From Diplocloster agilis (GTDB lineage Bacteria > Bacillota > Clostridia > Lachnospirales > Lachnospiraceae), in the NCBI RefSeq assembly GCF_019042275.1, contig NZ_JAHQCW010000017.1:1-64000 (forward strand): DNA of 64,000 nt, read 5' to 3'. The stretch's first letter is position 1, and each line of letters begins with the position of its first letter. Positions 55,101 through 63,700 of this stretch are shown in pieces. The position numbers were made by a program, and so were the translations under genes. The notes beneath the pieces are model-generated. The model searched no databases. It had not been told where the DNA came from and worked only from the letters and a program-made list of their open reading frames with translations.

Positions 55101-57825
55101 GGGCGGAGAGAACATCGTAGAGGATTTCTGTTTCACGGTCATAAACCGGCAATGCGTTCGGCTCATTCTGCCCAGCCATTCTGTTAAGTTCTGCTTGATG
55201 TTCCGCTTCAAATTGCTGAATATCCTTGTGGATTTTGAGAATGTTTTCGGGTGTGAACTCGGTATAGTCGCAGTCCATCTCATAGTCGTTTTCCGCTTCC
55301 ATAAAGAAAGGCGTGTTGATGTCAGCCAAAAACTGATCCGACATTTCTTCAAGGTCGGCAACAAACCTATCCGTGTTTTCGGGATGATTCGCAATATCAT
55401 ACTGCTCGATGAGTTCTTCAAAAACAGTGAAGCTCAAATCACCTGAGACATACTGACCACCGGCATTTGCGTCGGGATTAAAATATATCCAATGAACAAG
55501 GTCGTTTCCGCTATCCAAAGATATTCTCACCTTTGTGTTGTCCGTGATTTCTTCGGCTGGTAAAACCTTTACTTTCAGGTGGTCGTTCATCGGGTTTTCC
55601 TGAACCTTTTGGTCGAACTCGGCTCTTGTCATTTCCTTATTGAACAATGGGAACTGCGTATCATAGAGCATTACCCGGTCCTTATCAAAGGACAGAATTT
55701 CATACTCGTTTGCACCGAGATAAACGGTGTTGCCAAGATGATATTCATATCTTTCGTTGCTCGATTCCGGCTCTTTCTTTTCGGACGGTGCAGTAGAAAG
55801 GATTTCTCGCTTTCTGCGTTCCTCTGCGGCTTCGGCTCTGCGAATTTCGTGTTGCTCAAGCCACGCCGGATAGAGTTCCTTTTCTTTCGGGTTCAGGTAT
55901 CTATCCATTTTGATAAGCTCAGAAATGCGCTTTTCAACCTGATTCCAATTCAGAAGCACTTTGACTTCTTCGCCGTTTGCATTCTTCGAGATTTTGATGC
56001 CTTTGCCATCGTGCTGCTCGTCAATGCCCGTTCCGGTGATAACGGGGTAAGAACCGCCCCAACCGTATTCATTTTTCAGGAAATCCACATTTTCTTTCTT
56101 TGAAAGGCTCTTTTGGAACTGCTCATAAATGCGGAACTTTCCCTCCGACACGCCGCTTCCACGGGTGAGAACAGCGTCGATAATCTCCTGAGAAAAGGAA
56201 AAAGCAGAGGGTTTCGTTACCTCTGCTTCGTAATTGAGCATTAAGCTCATCTGCCCGTCCATAGAGGGCAGGGGTTTCATTGTGTCCTGAAGCTCGCCCA
56301 AAAGACGCATTGCTTCAAAATGTTTGGCTATCACGCCCCAGTCGTAAAAGCTCTGCTTTGTACGGCTAAGATAACTACCTTCCCAAAGCTGAAGCACATT
56401 CTGATAAGTCTTGTAGCCGACTCGTCTGCCGTCGCCCAGTATCACTTCGGTAAAATCATTATTGAAAATACTCTTGATATACTCGGTGCGCTTGTCCTCG
56501 TCGGCTACACTTTCGTAAAATGCACGGATTTCATCTTTGGTGGCTTTCAGGTGGGGTGTGGTTGCAAGGATTTCACGGATAGTATCATCGTGACCGAAGA
56601 ACGGAAGGGTTCTGTCCTCGTTGCTTCGGTCGTAATACTCTAAGCGAAGATTACTTCCTTCATCACGATTTCCTGAACTCGGCTCTTCAGGTTGTTCATC
56701 TTCCGAACCCAACTCATCATATCCGTCGCTTTCAGGCTCTCGGTCAATCCTTCCTTCGCCGCCATCTCTTTCGTCAGGCGTTCCTCCATTTCGGTCGCCG
56801 TCTGTTCGATCTGCGTCAGATGCTCGCTCAGCTTGCAGCTCGTCAGGAGATTGTAGTACAGCACCTTGCGGTTCTCTTTCAGGTACTTCGCCCTCATTCG
56901 GGAGTACCGTCCCATCGGCGCTTCCGGCTGTTCCGGCAGCTCCAAATTGGGCAGTCTGTAATCGCCCTGCATCGTGTATGTCAGCTCGTTCATTTTGTGG
57001 ACTCCTTTCTGTGTTTTGATTTCTGCCTATATTGTAATCAGGCTTTCTGTTTTCCGCAATTATGCGATTTTGCCTTTCAAGGGACATCACTGTTTTTGCA
57101 ATTTCGGTAAGTCCCATTTCGGCAATGTCGCTGGTGGCAAAGCCCAGGGCATTAAGCGTACCGGGCGTATTGAAATTGATAATATCCTCAAAATCTTCAC
57201 GCTCGAAATATTCCTCTGTATCAATGCCAAGCCGTTCCATCATCATATATGCCACGCTGTTGGTAACAACTTTTCTGTATATGGTGGAAATATTGTCCTC
57301 GTCCAGTTCCTCCAAGAAGCTGTCGTTTACAGAGTATAGCAAATCACGGGTATAATCGGGAAGATTATCCTCGGCGGCATTTTGTGCCGCACTCATCACT
57401 GCGTCCGCAAGGCTTTGGCTGTTATCCAGCGTTCCGAAGGTGCTTTCAAGGGTTTCGGTGATTTCCTGCTCATATTCCGGCTTCATTTCCCAAATGGGAA
57501 CGGGACGGGAATACTTGCTCGGATGGGTGTCGGAAATATCGAAGTAATGGATAAGGCGCTGGCGGCTCCTGCTTGCATCGTCAAAGACCGCAATACCCGT
57601 CGCACCTCGATTAACCCATCGACCGAAAGTGCCGTTCCAACGCTCAATTTCAAGAACTGCGGTAGCGTCCGGTCGCTGTGCGAACACCAAAAGCTGTTCA
57701 TCAAAGCGCAGCTTATAGTTTCTGCAAGCAGAAGTCAAAAAGGCTTCCCAATTCTGCGGAGAGGATACCACCGTCTTGCAGGTACGGTCGTACAGTTCGG
57801 AAATAAGGTCATACTTACGAGCCAT
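49141..57825 (-). CDS. Giant polyvalent protein: MutS-like, N6-adenine methylase and SNF2 helicase
   Basis: A 2,894-residue protein typical of Tn1549-like elements. Order: ArdC-like N terminus (WEAFLTSACRNYKLRFDEQLL, residues ~25-120); a low-complexity linker at ~278-395; accessory domains to ~970; a MutS domain-I-like segment at ~975-1,060 with GDFYEAYGEDA; an adenine methylase with EPSCGIGHF near 1,418 and NVPFG near 1,488; an SNF2-type helicase with AVGAGKTFEM near 2,093, IDESH near 2,255, ATGTPISNS near 2,305 and QRLGRSIRQGN near 2,586. It probably methylates and remodels entering DNA against host defence. The linker overlaps the tnpV gene in another frame. Confidence 0.9.
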   Translation of the reverse strand: MARKYDLISELYDRTCKTVVSSPQNWEAFLTSACRNYKLRFDEQLLVFAQRPDATAVLEIERWNGTFGRWVNRGATGIAVFDDASRSRQRLIHYFDISDTHPSKYSRPVPIWEMKPEYEQEITETLESTFGTLDNSQSLADAVMSAAQNAAEDNLPDYTRDLLYSVNDSFLEELDEDNISTIYRKVVTNSVAYMMMERLGIDTEEYFEREDFEDIINFNTPGTLNALGFATSDIAEMGLTEIAKTVMSLERQNRIIAENRKPDYNIGRNQNTERSPQNERADIHDAGRLQTAQFGAAGTAGSADGTVLPNEGEVPEREPQGAVLQSPDELQAERASDADRTDGDRNGGTPDERDGGEGRIDREPESDGYDELGSEDEQPEEPSSGNRDEGSNLRLEYYDRSNEDRTLPFFGHDDTIREILATTPHLKATKDEIRAFYESVADEDKRTEYIKSIFNNDFTEVILGDGRRVGYKTYQNVLQLWEGSYLSRTKQSFYDWGVIAKHFEAMRLLGELQDTMKPLPSMDGQMSLMLNYEAEVTKPSAFSFSQEIIDAVLTRGSGVSEGKFRIYEQFQKSLSKKENVDFLKNEYGWGGSYPVITGTGIDEQHDGKGIKISKNANGEEVKVLLNWNQVEKRISELIKMDRYLNPKEKELYPAWLEQHEIRRAEAAEERRKREILSTAPSEKKEPESSNERYEYHLGNTVYLGANEYEILSFDKDRVMLYDTQFPLFNKEMTRAEFDQKVQENPMNDHLKVKVLPAEEITDNTKVRISLDSGNDLVHWIYFNPDANAGGQYVSGDLSFTVFEELIEQYDIANHPENTDRFVADLEEMSDQFLADINTPFFMEAENDYEMDCDYTEFTPENILKIHKDIQQFEAEHQAELNRMAGQNEPNALPVYDRETEILYDVLSALKIDDVVLEYDSAGLVAKDSMDNEWHGQEFYKFLVEEAFVFEDDGGVLGIRDKLLKDFTELSEHNGVPVKDNRVREPYRSYLAVKAENPDSLVLYQVGDFYEAYGEDAQKVAEALDLVMTSRAISDSERVPMVGFPQHTLETYMNMLTDRGFDLTVSTVDGSERKVLSIVSQNKEAPVESKPIGRIDYLHTDGRVRESIEYTSPYQFEKDIKEENYYGVPMKIVLYKDRDGTTIQQDFISQLDPPPQGVEIIDSPYLKSSLDIAKEIIDEYCREEFERDEGADYSNLSEVNVAYTTTEDDKHEIQANVNLVDFKIETLVDGTVIRTEQYDSLEDMTERGLKNLSFDDLVYLSEEEIERVEKASAPVVPAWEQPKKSKVQSFDLHPEIPMSERHNFDLANNEITEVNKKERFHRNYAAITVLKRCQQENRFATPDEQKILSRYVGWGGIPEAFDERAGAWHTEYAMLKNILTPEEYDSARESTLTAFYTPPTVIKAVYKAMEQLGFREGNILEPSCGIGHFIGMLPDSMSESKIYGVELDTVSAGIAQQLYQKTSIAAQGFEEANLPDSFFDAVVGNVPFGDFKVPDKRYDKYKFLIHDYFFAKSLDKLRPGGVMALITSKGTMDKENPAVRKYIAQRADLLGAIRLPNNTFKGNAGTEVVSDILILQKRDRLIDIEPDWVHLGTDENGIPMNSYFVDHPEMILGEMQMVSGRFGPEPSCVPYEGADLEEQLSEAIANIHGEVTAYEVEDELTEEDNSIPADPTVRNFSYTVVDDKIYFRENSRMTPVDVSATAENRIKGMITIRDAVRNLIELQTEDYPDYEIKAEQERLNTLYDTFTSKYGLLNSRANTSAFSQDSSYSLLSALEILDDEGNLERKADMFFKRTIKPHTPVTSVDTSSEALAVSMGEKACVDMEYMCQLSGKTEAEIYEDLKGVIFLNPMYGYGNSTEAKYLMADEYLSGNVREKLAWAKKSAQLSPEEYSINVEALQKVQPKDLTASEISVRLGATWLPPEIVEQFVFEFLGTPRYAQWNIKIHFSEYTGEWNIEGKSYDRGNVKAYSTYGTSRINAYKIIEETLNLKDVRIFDYEEDADGKKKAILNKKETAIAQAKQELIKQGFQDWIWSDPERRERLCKLYNEKFNSIRPREYDGSHITFNGMNPEIELREHQRNAVAHILYGGNTLLAHAVGAGKTFEMTAAAMESKRLGLCSKSLFVVPNHLTEQWASEFLQLYPSANILVATKKDFETKNRKRFCGRIATGDYDAIIIGHSQFEKIPMSIERQRAILEQQLEEVTNGIADLKRNRGDNFSVKQLERTKKSVKQKLDKLNDQSKKDDVVTFEELGVDRLFIDESHYYKNLFLYTKMRNVGGIAQTEAQKSSDLFMKCRYLDEITGGRGTVFATGTPISNSMVELYTIQRYLQYNTLVENNLQHFDAWASTFGETVTAVELTPEGTGYRAKTRFARFYNLPELMAMFKEVADIKTADMLDLPVPKAVYHNISVKPSEIQKQMVAELAERAEKVRNGMVDASVDNMLKITNDGRKLALDQRLINPMLPDFEGSKLNACVDAMFETWEKGKEKRLTQLFFCDLSTPKNDGNFSVYDDIRKKLIERGVPAEEIKFIHEADTETKKLELFKKVRKGDVRILMGSTQKMGAGTNVQNKLAASSDLDCPWRPSDLEQRLGRSIRQGNENLEVDIYRFVTEETFDAYLYQLVEGKQKFASQIMTSKSPVRSCEDIDETALSYAEIKMLATGNPYIKEKMDLDIQVQKLRLLKSNFLSERYALEDKIIKFYPQEIARRTDTIAGLKSDIERAKQHPKPLDDSFIGMTVKGVFYSEKADAGNAILDACQAMTSPNPVPLGEYRGFQTELSFDTFAKEYKVKLKGELGYSVSLGTDTFGNITRLDNALEGLPKRLEINEQELENVKTQFETAKVDVEKPFNQEEELKTKTARLNELNALLNVDKRENEIVGGEPDEGDEEPTPKSKDRER
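56640..56993 (-). CDS. TnpV, encoded in a different frame inside the giant gene
   Basis: A 117-residue frame reading MNELTYTMQGDYRLPNLELP, with YSRMRAKYLKENRKVLYYNLLTSCKL and METEERLT-like coiled-coil parts, ending MNNLKSRVQEIVMKEVIFA. This is the TnpV family pattern. An AAAGGAG site sits eight bases before the ATG. It is shifted +1 relative to the giant frame and coincides with that protein's disordered linker (residues ~278-395). TnpV function is unknown. The ortholog in the neighbouring element is a remnant at 25,221. Confidence 0.75.
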   Translation of the reverse strand: MNELTYTMQGDYRLPNLELPEQPEAPMGRYSRMRAKYLKENRKVLYYNLLTSCKLSEHLTQIEQTATEMEERLTKEMAAKEGLTESLKATDMMSWVRKMNNLKSRVQEIVMKEVIFA

Positions 57826-57839
57826 CGGGAAACACCTCC

Positions 57840-58775
57840 TTATCTTTCATATTCTTTGTTCCGTTTTGGCTTTACGGGTTCTCCGTTTTCGTCATAGTTT
57901 TTCGGATCGGCGGCAGGGACTTTCCACCCAAACATAGAGCCTGCCTTCATTGCCTCGGCTTGCCCCTTTGTAACACCGAGCTTACGGTTCATAGAGTCGG
58001 CAAGCTCTTTCATTTCACCGGGAACGCCGTCTGTCAGGTCTGTTTTGTAATATCCGGTTTCGCCCTTTTTGATAATGCCGATTTCATTGCTCGTCGGCAA
58101 GTACACATAGCATTGCTCCGGCAGAGAGGAACGAAACGGAATAACGGTATTGCCGTTTTGCTCCATTCTCTCGGCAAATTCGCAGATATGATAAAGATTG
58201 TCGCCCACCTCAAGGTGGTAATCGTCGATATATCTGCACTCTCTGTCGAAATGCTCGCCGCTGCTTAAAGTTATGCGGATTTTATCTCCGTCAGGGATAG
58301 TGAACTGCTCTTTGTAGTGCAGATCAATAAAGCGAATACCTTTTTCGGCTTTTTGCAGATGATTGTCAAGCCACTCACGCTGATAGCAATAGCAGTACAG
58401 ATTGTACTCTCCACGGTTTGGATTTAACCGCATAAGGTAGGAATACCGCTTGGTATCAACACGGACGCCGTAATGGTTACGGTCATCCTCGTAGCTGCTT
58501 TCGGGGTGTTCATAGCAGAATTTTGACATAGCACTTCTGCCGCTTAAAAACTCGCCGTCCCCGAAACGGTAGGAGTTTATCACCAAGTCAAATTCCTTTT
58601 TGAAATCGTCGGTCTTTAAGTCCTTTCTGAAATCGTTCCAAGTGGAATAAAACTCTTTGCCCGTACTGCCGAAATCTGCTCTTAAATACCCGATAAGTCC
58701 CGTCTGCATAGAAATCTGCTGGCTTTGGCGGAAGGTATATTTTCTTTCGGCAGGGGTCATAATTCGGTAATCCAT
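57840..58775 (-). CDS. Conserved ICE protein of unknown function
   Basis: About 311 residues, starting MDYRIMTPAERKYTFRQSQQ; the start follows GAGGTG and removes a poorly conserved extension. It contains NLYCYCYQREWLDNHL and GIRFIDLHYKE, patterns familiar from proteins encoded just before the giant helicase in Tn1549-like elements, but I know no function. The C terminus ends with a basic KPKRNKEYER tail. Confidence 0.7.
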   Translation of the reverse strand: MDYRIMTPAERKYTFRQSQQISMQTGLIGYLRADFGSTGKEFYSTWNDFRKDLKTDDFKKEFDLVINSYRFGDGEFLSGRSAMSKFCYEHPESSYEDDRNHYGVRVDTKRYSYLMRLNPNRGEYNLYCYCYQREWLDNHLQKAEKGIRFIDLHYKEQFTIPDGDKIRITLSSGEHFDRECRYIDDYHLEVGDNLYHICEFAERMEQNGNTVIPFRSSLPEQCYVYLPTSNEIGIIKKGETGYYKTDLTDGVPGEMKELADSMNRKLGVTKGQAEAMKAGSMFGWKVPAADPKNYDENGEPVKPKRNKEYER

Positions 58776-58779
58776 ATTT

Positions 58780-59334
58780 TCACCTCGCTCTCTCGATATT
58801 TTTCTTTTGCCGGGGAATATCGAACCCGTAAACGGCGGCAATTTCATCACCGAGCCGCCTTGTCACTCTCGTTATATCGGCTCGTGTTGCCTTGCCATCG
58901 TAAATCTTTGCTTTGAGATTTTCAATCTGACTGTCTGTTGCGGTGTCCTTATACACACGGTAGAGGTAGTGATTTGTTCCGTCGTGGTGAACGGCGTCGG
59001 CACGGAGATCTCCGTACTTATCCACATACCACTCGCACATATCCATTTCGGAATACAAACAGTCTTTAATATTGCCTGTCTTGATTTCCGCATATCCGTC
59101 ATAACGACCGTCCCAACGCCCGATGTCCGCCACAACCAAGATGGGCTGTGAGAGCTGAACATTCAGGTTCATACGCTCGTCACCGAGATAGTCGGAATTG
59201 ATTTCGTACATTTTCTGTATCAGTTCATCTTCGGACAGGTCGGGGTACTGTTCTTCAAGGTCTGCCCGCCAGTTCTCAAAATCAAGGTGAATATTGCTCC
59301 AGATAATATGGCGGTCATTCTGCTTGCTGCTCAT
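58780..59334 (-). CDS. Conserved ICE protein of unknown function
   Basis: About 184 residues, acidic in the first half (NIHLDFENWRADLEEQYPDLSEDELIQKMYEINSDYLGDER-type region) and basic at the end. It includes LVVADIGRWDGRYDGYAEI, a WYVDKYGDLRADAVHHDG segment and a helical tail. No domain assigned. Its start lies within the end of the preceding small gene, so translation is coupled. Confidence 0.65.
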   Translation of the reverse strand: MSSKQNDRHIIWSNIHLDFENWRADLEEQYPDLSEDELIQKMYEINSDYLGDERMNLNVQLSQPILVVADIGRWDGRYDGYAEIKTGNIKDCLYSEMDMCEWYVDKYGDLRADAVHHDGTNHYLYRVYKDTATDSQIENLKAKIYDGKATRADITRVTRRLGDEIAAVYGFDIPRQKKNIERAR

Positions 59335-59545
59335 CTGTACCACCGCCTAAGTAGGAGAACAGCTTGCCCGCTTTGGTTGCTTTCTGAAGCTCCATAATCA
59401 CCGTCATATCCTGAATGGTGATGTTCGGGATTTTCAAAATGCTTTCCATAGAAAGTCCCTGCAAGTCCTTTTCGGTTCTGCATTTTGCGTCAAAGAGCTT
59501 GTTTAAGACTTTGACCTTCTGCTGAAGGGTAATTGTATCTTTCAT
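59315..59545 (-). CDS. Small conserved ICE protein
   Basis: A 76-residue protein, mostly helical (TLQQKVKVLNKLFDAKCRTEKDL, SILKIPNITIQDMTVIMELQKA). The middle looks like a small DNA-binding helix bundle, but this is weak. Good AAGGAGGT site. It overlaps the next gene by about 20 bases. Confidence 0.65.
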   Translation of the reverse strand: MKDTITLQQKVKVLNKLFDAKCRTEKDLQGLSMESILKIPNITIQDMTVIMELQKATKAGKLFSYLGGGTDEQQAE

Positions 59546-59559
59546 AGGTCTATACCTCC

Positions 59560-60153
59560 TTATCGTTCTCTGTCTTTGTTTTTATGGCTTCGGTTCATAG
59601 CATCAATTTTTTCTTTTGCCCAGTCCGGCATACATTCGGGCTTTACCTCGCCCATAACATCCATTCGTTCAAATCGGGTGTTTTTCCCGGTATGAAGATT
59701 GGTGCAGAACACAGCGCTTCCACGGCTGTTTGCCGAAGCACCGAAACCGCCTGTTACCAAGTAGAGCTGTCTGTCGGCTCTCTGAAATTCAGGTTTTAAT
59801 ACCTTTGGATCAATGGCAATAACCTTGCCGTTGATGTCTTTGGAATAATGGTCGGGGATACAGTCGGTTTCCGTTATCAGAGTGATTGGAATATCCAGCT
59901 TTTTGACCTGTTCTTTGAACAGCTCCGCTTCATTTGCCACACGGCTACCGAAAATGTGGGCAATATCAATATAGTCATCGCTTACCACACATTCCTTGCA
60001 CAGTTCAAAAAGGTCGTTTCGCTCCACAAAGCCGCACAAAAATTTCGCTCCGTCCGTGCTTTGCTCATTGGAGGCAATGATGATTTCCTTTTCTCCTACA
60101 TTGACCGAACTGAGTACCGTATAATCTCCGATCATTCGTTTTTCTTTGCCCAT
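59560..60153 (-). CDS. Conserved ICE protein of unknown function
   Basis: A 197-residue protein with GDYTVLSSVNVGEKEIIIASN near the start, a LYLVTGGFGASANSRGSAVFCTNLHTG block and a basic KNKDRER tail. The last block (glycine-rich loop before a Cys) suggests a small alpha/beta domain. I cannot assign a family. It follows the 100-residue gene by 4 bases, with a CGGAGGG site. Confidence 0.65.
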   Translation of the reverse strand: MGKEKRMIGDYTVLSSVNVGEKEIIIASNEQSTDGAKFLCGFVERNDLFELCKECVVSDDYIDIAHIFGSRVANEAELFKEQVKKLDIPITLITETDCIPDHYSKDINGKVIAIDPKVLKPEFQRADRQLYLVTGGFGASANSRGSAVFCTNLHTGKNTRFERMDVMGEVKPECMPDWAKEKIDAMNRSHKNKDRER

Positions 60154-60157
60154 TGCC

Positions 60158-60460
60158 TTACCCTCCGTTAATGTTGATTACGATTACAACAGAGCCGTCC
60201 TGATCATTGGCGCTGTTGCGGGAAAGCTCAGGAAACAGGGACTGCACACGCTGCCTTGCTCTGCGAATAGACTCAAAGCACGGAAGTCCGTATGCCTTGT
60301 AGTTATATGCCAAATCTTCAAGCGGAAGCTCGCCTGCACGAAGATAGTCGGCGTATCGGTTGTAGTAGCGGTAGAAAAGCAGCATATCCTCATTTCTCGT
60401 TTCGGGACAGTCCCGAAGGATTTGCAGAACCCGACTTTCAACTGTTTTCATTGTTTTCAT
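60158..60460 (-). CDS. Small conserved ICE protein
   Basis: A 100-residue helical protein (VESRVLQILRDCPETRNEDMLLFYRYYNRYAD, then CFESIRRARQRVQSLFPEL), resembling small helix-turn-helix proteins common in Firmicute mobile elements. Function is unknown. It has an AAGGAGGAG site directly after the U-rich end of the structured region at 60,485-60,615, so that structure may control its expression. Confidence 0.7.
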   Translation of the reverse strand: MKTMKTVESRVLQILRDCPETRNEDMLLFYRYYNRYADYLRAGELPLEDLAYNYKAYGLPCFESIRRARQRVQSLFPELSRNSANDQDGSVVIVININGG

Positions 60461-60484
60461 AGGCTCCTCCTTAAAAAAGAATAA

Positions 60485-60615
60485 GGGGCGGATCGTCGTC
60501 GCAAACTACGCTCTGTTCGTTTCCGCCTTGCGACGAAAAGCTCACACGCTCCGTTGCTCCTCCTCTCCCCACGAAGTCTAAATGACTCCGTGGGGACCCC
60601 GACAATATCCGCCCC
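60485..60615 (-). ncRNA. Three-stem structured region, candidate RNA or single-strand origin
   Basis: On the minus strand an outer stem GGGGCGGAT/ATCCGCCCC (60,615-60,607 with 60,493-60,485) encloses two hairpins: CCCCACG/CGTGGGG with inner GACT/AGTC (60,595-60,567), and TCGTCGCAA/TTGCGACGA (60,536-60,496). The outer stem is followed by TTATTCTTTTTTAA, then the ribosome site of the next gene. This three-way layout fits a folded RNA with a terminator-like exit, or a folded origin on single-stranded DNA. No coding frame is present. Confidence 0.55.
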
Positions 60616-60621
60616 CGTAGG

Positions 60622-60714
60622 TTATTTCTTCTTTCTGTTTTTTACCTGAAGAAAGATAAAGCCGCCAATGATAAAGGCGACCAAAACGATTGCGATAATT
60701 GTTTTAGGTTCCAT
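60622..60714 (-). CDS. 30-residue membrane peptide
   Basis: Reads MEPKTIIAIVLVAFIIGGFI and continues FLQVKNRKKK: one membrane segment and a basic tail. Its ATG overlaps the adhesin stop codon (TAATG), which implies translation coupled to the adhesin. It may accompany or anchor the adhesin or sortase complex. Too short for family assignment. Confidence 0.6.
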   Translation of the reverse strand: MEPKTIIAIVLVAFIIGGFIFLQVKNRKKK

Positions 60715-63700
60715 TATTCAGCATCCTCCTTTTTCTTTTTTCTAACGCCTGCATAGACTGTCACGCCGATACCGGCAGCGGAAACGCCGAGCAGGGCAAG
60801 CCACAAACCGAGCTTGCTGTTATCTCCGGTTTTCGGAGTGTCGATGACAACATTGTGCATTTCCACAATCGTGGTGGAGCCGACCATAACATTTGCCTTT
60901 TTATCGGCAGGTCGGGAGTAAGGTGCAGATACCTCGTCGGCAACCTCGGACACGGTGTATTCACCGATGCGAAGTCCCTCGATAAAGATTTCGCCGTTCT
61001 CATCGGTTTTGAGCGTTACATCATAGCCGTTTGCTCCGGTAATGCGGAAGGAGAAGCCTTCCACCTTGCCGTCAGAAGATGTCTTGACGATTTTCAGGTT
61101 TCCTTTCATCGCTTCGTTGATAAAGCCTACGCCTGCCTTGTTTTCGACGGAATAGGTCATACCGTCCGTTTCAATGAATACGGAATAGACGCCCGTATCA
61201 AGCAGGAAGCCGTCCGGGGCTTTGCTTTCCTTTACGAGATAGTGACCGTAAAGCAGGTCTTTCATCTCATAAATTCCTGCTTCGCTTTCGGTAAGAGTGC
61301 CGATCAGCGTATCACCGTCATCCGGCTTTCCGTCAGCGTTGTTGTCCTGATAAACTTCAAAGGTTGCTCCCGTCAGCTTGTTGTCGGGGAAGTCTGCGTC
61401 CACTTTGGTAAGCGTGATATTGCCACGCACGAACTCGTTTACGATTTCGATTTCGACAACCTGTTCATTTTCGGCAATGTTCACTTCATATACGGTTTCG
61501 TTCAGGACAAAGCCTGTCGGCTGTTCGATTTCTCTTACATACCAAATACCGAAGGGAATCTGCTCAAAAGAAAAACTGCCATCTTCTCTTGAAGTGACAG
61601 TGATCAAAGCGTTTTCCTTTGTAAACTCGGTATCATTGGACTTAAAGAGTCCGATCAGCGCACCGCCGAGAGGTTCGCCGTTTTCATCGACCTTTTTGCC
61701 GGAAACAGAGCCGTAGATAAGGTCGTTTTCGATTGCTTCGCCGTCATTGACCGCAAGCTGAACCTTTGCGGTTTCCTGTCCCGCATACTCAAAGGTTACG
61801 GGGTACTTGGTATCCGGGAGGATATAATGCTCATCGGTGGCAAGCTCTTTTACATAGTAACTGCCCATAGGCAAGTCGGTTTTAACCGTACCGTTTCCGC
61901 TTTCATCAAGGGTAACGATTTCAATTAACCCGTCAGCAGGGATAGAAGTACCGCTTGCAGATACAAGCTCCTCTGCGGCAAACAGACCGAAGCTGATGTT
62001 TTTCAATTCGCCGTTCTGTCCGATACCGAAAAGGTCGCTTGTTTCAAGCGTTTTCTTCAAGCTGATTTCAGCCTTCTGTCTTTCATTCACGAAAGAGGTA
62101 GCTGTTTCCGTCACGGAAACATTCTGTCCGGCGTACACAAGCTCTGCGGTATGGATTTCATCATTCAACACCATACCGTAAGGCGCTTTGATTTCCTGAA
62201 CTTCATATTTGCCGAGATAGAGTTCACGGCTCTTGGCAAACCCGTCCTCGCCCGTAGTAACGGTATCCACAACCTCGCCTTTTGTAAAGCGTACTGTTCC
62301 GTCAGGCGTGATAATATCCTCGGCTGCACGGATTTCATAAACCGCATCCGAAAGTCCGGCGATTTCATAAATCGGCTGATAAATAACCTCGGCATCCTCC
62401 GAGCCGCTTACGCTCACTCCGTAGAACACTTCGCCGGTTTTCTCTACGGTGATTGTGCCTTTCTGCGCCATATTCGGCTTATCCACTTTTATCACTGTAA
62501 CCCCGCTTTCTTCGGTGGCGTTATCCTGCGTTACATCGAAGTACACAGGAGTGCTGTCGAGAACATATCCATAGGGAGCCTGAACCTCCACAAGAGAATA
62601 TCCCTTGCCGTATTCGAGCTTCTCCGGTGTCACAAGACAGCCGTTTGCATCGGTGTAAAAGGTGTCGATTGTTGTCGGAGTAGGATAGGTAAAGGACATC
62701 GTGACAAGATTTCCTGTCGGATCGTAAATCTGAAAGCCTGCTCCGGCATAAGGAATGGTCTTGCCGCTTTCTGCGTCCACCTTGACTACCTTGATATAGC
62801 TTTCAAAATTGGCGTTGTTGATAAGGTAACGGTAGGTCTGTCCGTTCTGAGCAATGAACACATCAAAGTCCTTCATCAGCTCACGACCTTCTAAGCCTAC
62901 GGTCTGATGAACGGTATATACGCCGTAAGGCATATCCTTTGTCTGCCCGAAGCCATTTTCGTCGCAGACGATAATATCTCTCTCATCTTCCTCAGAAGCA
63001 GTATAGCTTCCTGCGGATTTGAGATAGATTTCAAAGGTTGCACCGCTTTCAGGCGTTTCAATTTTTGTTTCTCCATCGTCGGTGTGCTTGATGATGGCGA
63101 TATTGCCCTTGATGACCTGCTCGTTTACATCGTTTGCAGTCTGATTGTGTTCTACCGTATATAGCTGCGGTTCAGCACCGACCTTATGGATTGTGGTGTC
63201 AAGCAGATAACCCTCGGACGGGGTGATTTCACGCACCGTCCAGTCATTATCGCAGACATATTCCTTTGTGGTAAACTGCCCGTTCTGATCCGTAACATAT
63301 TTGTCCACAAGGGTTTCTCCTTTATAAATGCCGTAAACAGCTCCGGCAAGAGAAGCGTTGCCCTGTGCGGTACCTTCCTCACGGTCGCTCTTTGTCACGG
63401 TAACGGCAAACTTTTTGAGAATGTTTGTGAAGTTGCGGGTAGTAATCTCTTTCCATTTAATAGGTGCGGTCTGATTAGCAGGGACTACATAACGGATAGC
63501 TGCGTCCACTTCCTCGATGGTGTAGGGAGTTGTGCCTGAAATCAGGACATCCTTAAAGGTTGCAACACCGTTCTTATCTGTCACGGCATACTCATCAACG
63601 GCAATACCGGAAAGAGATGTGCCGTAAAGGTGGAAGGTAACGCCCTCCACAAGATTGTCCTCGGAGGATTTGATTACCTGAAGGTCGCCACGCTTGAGTG

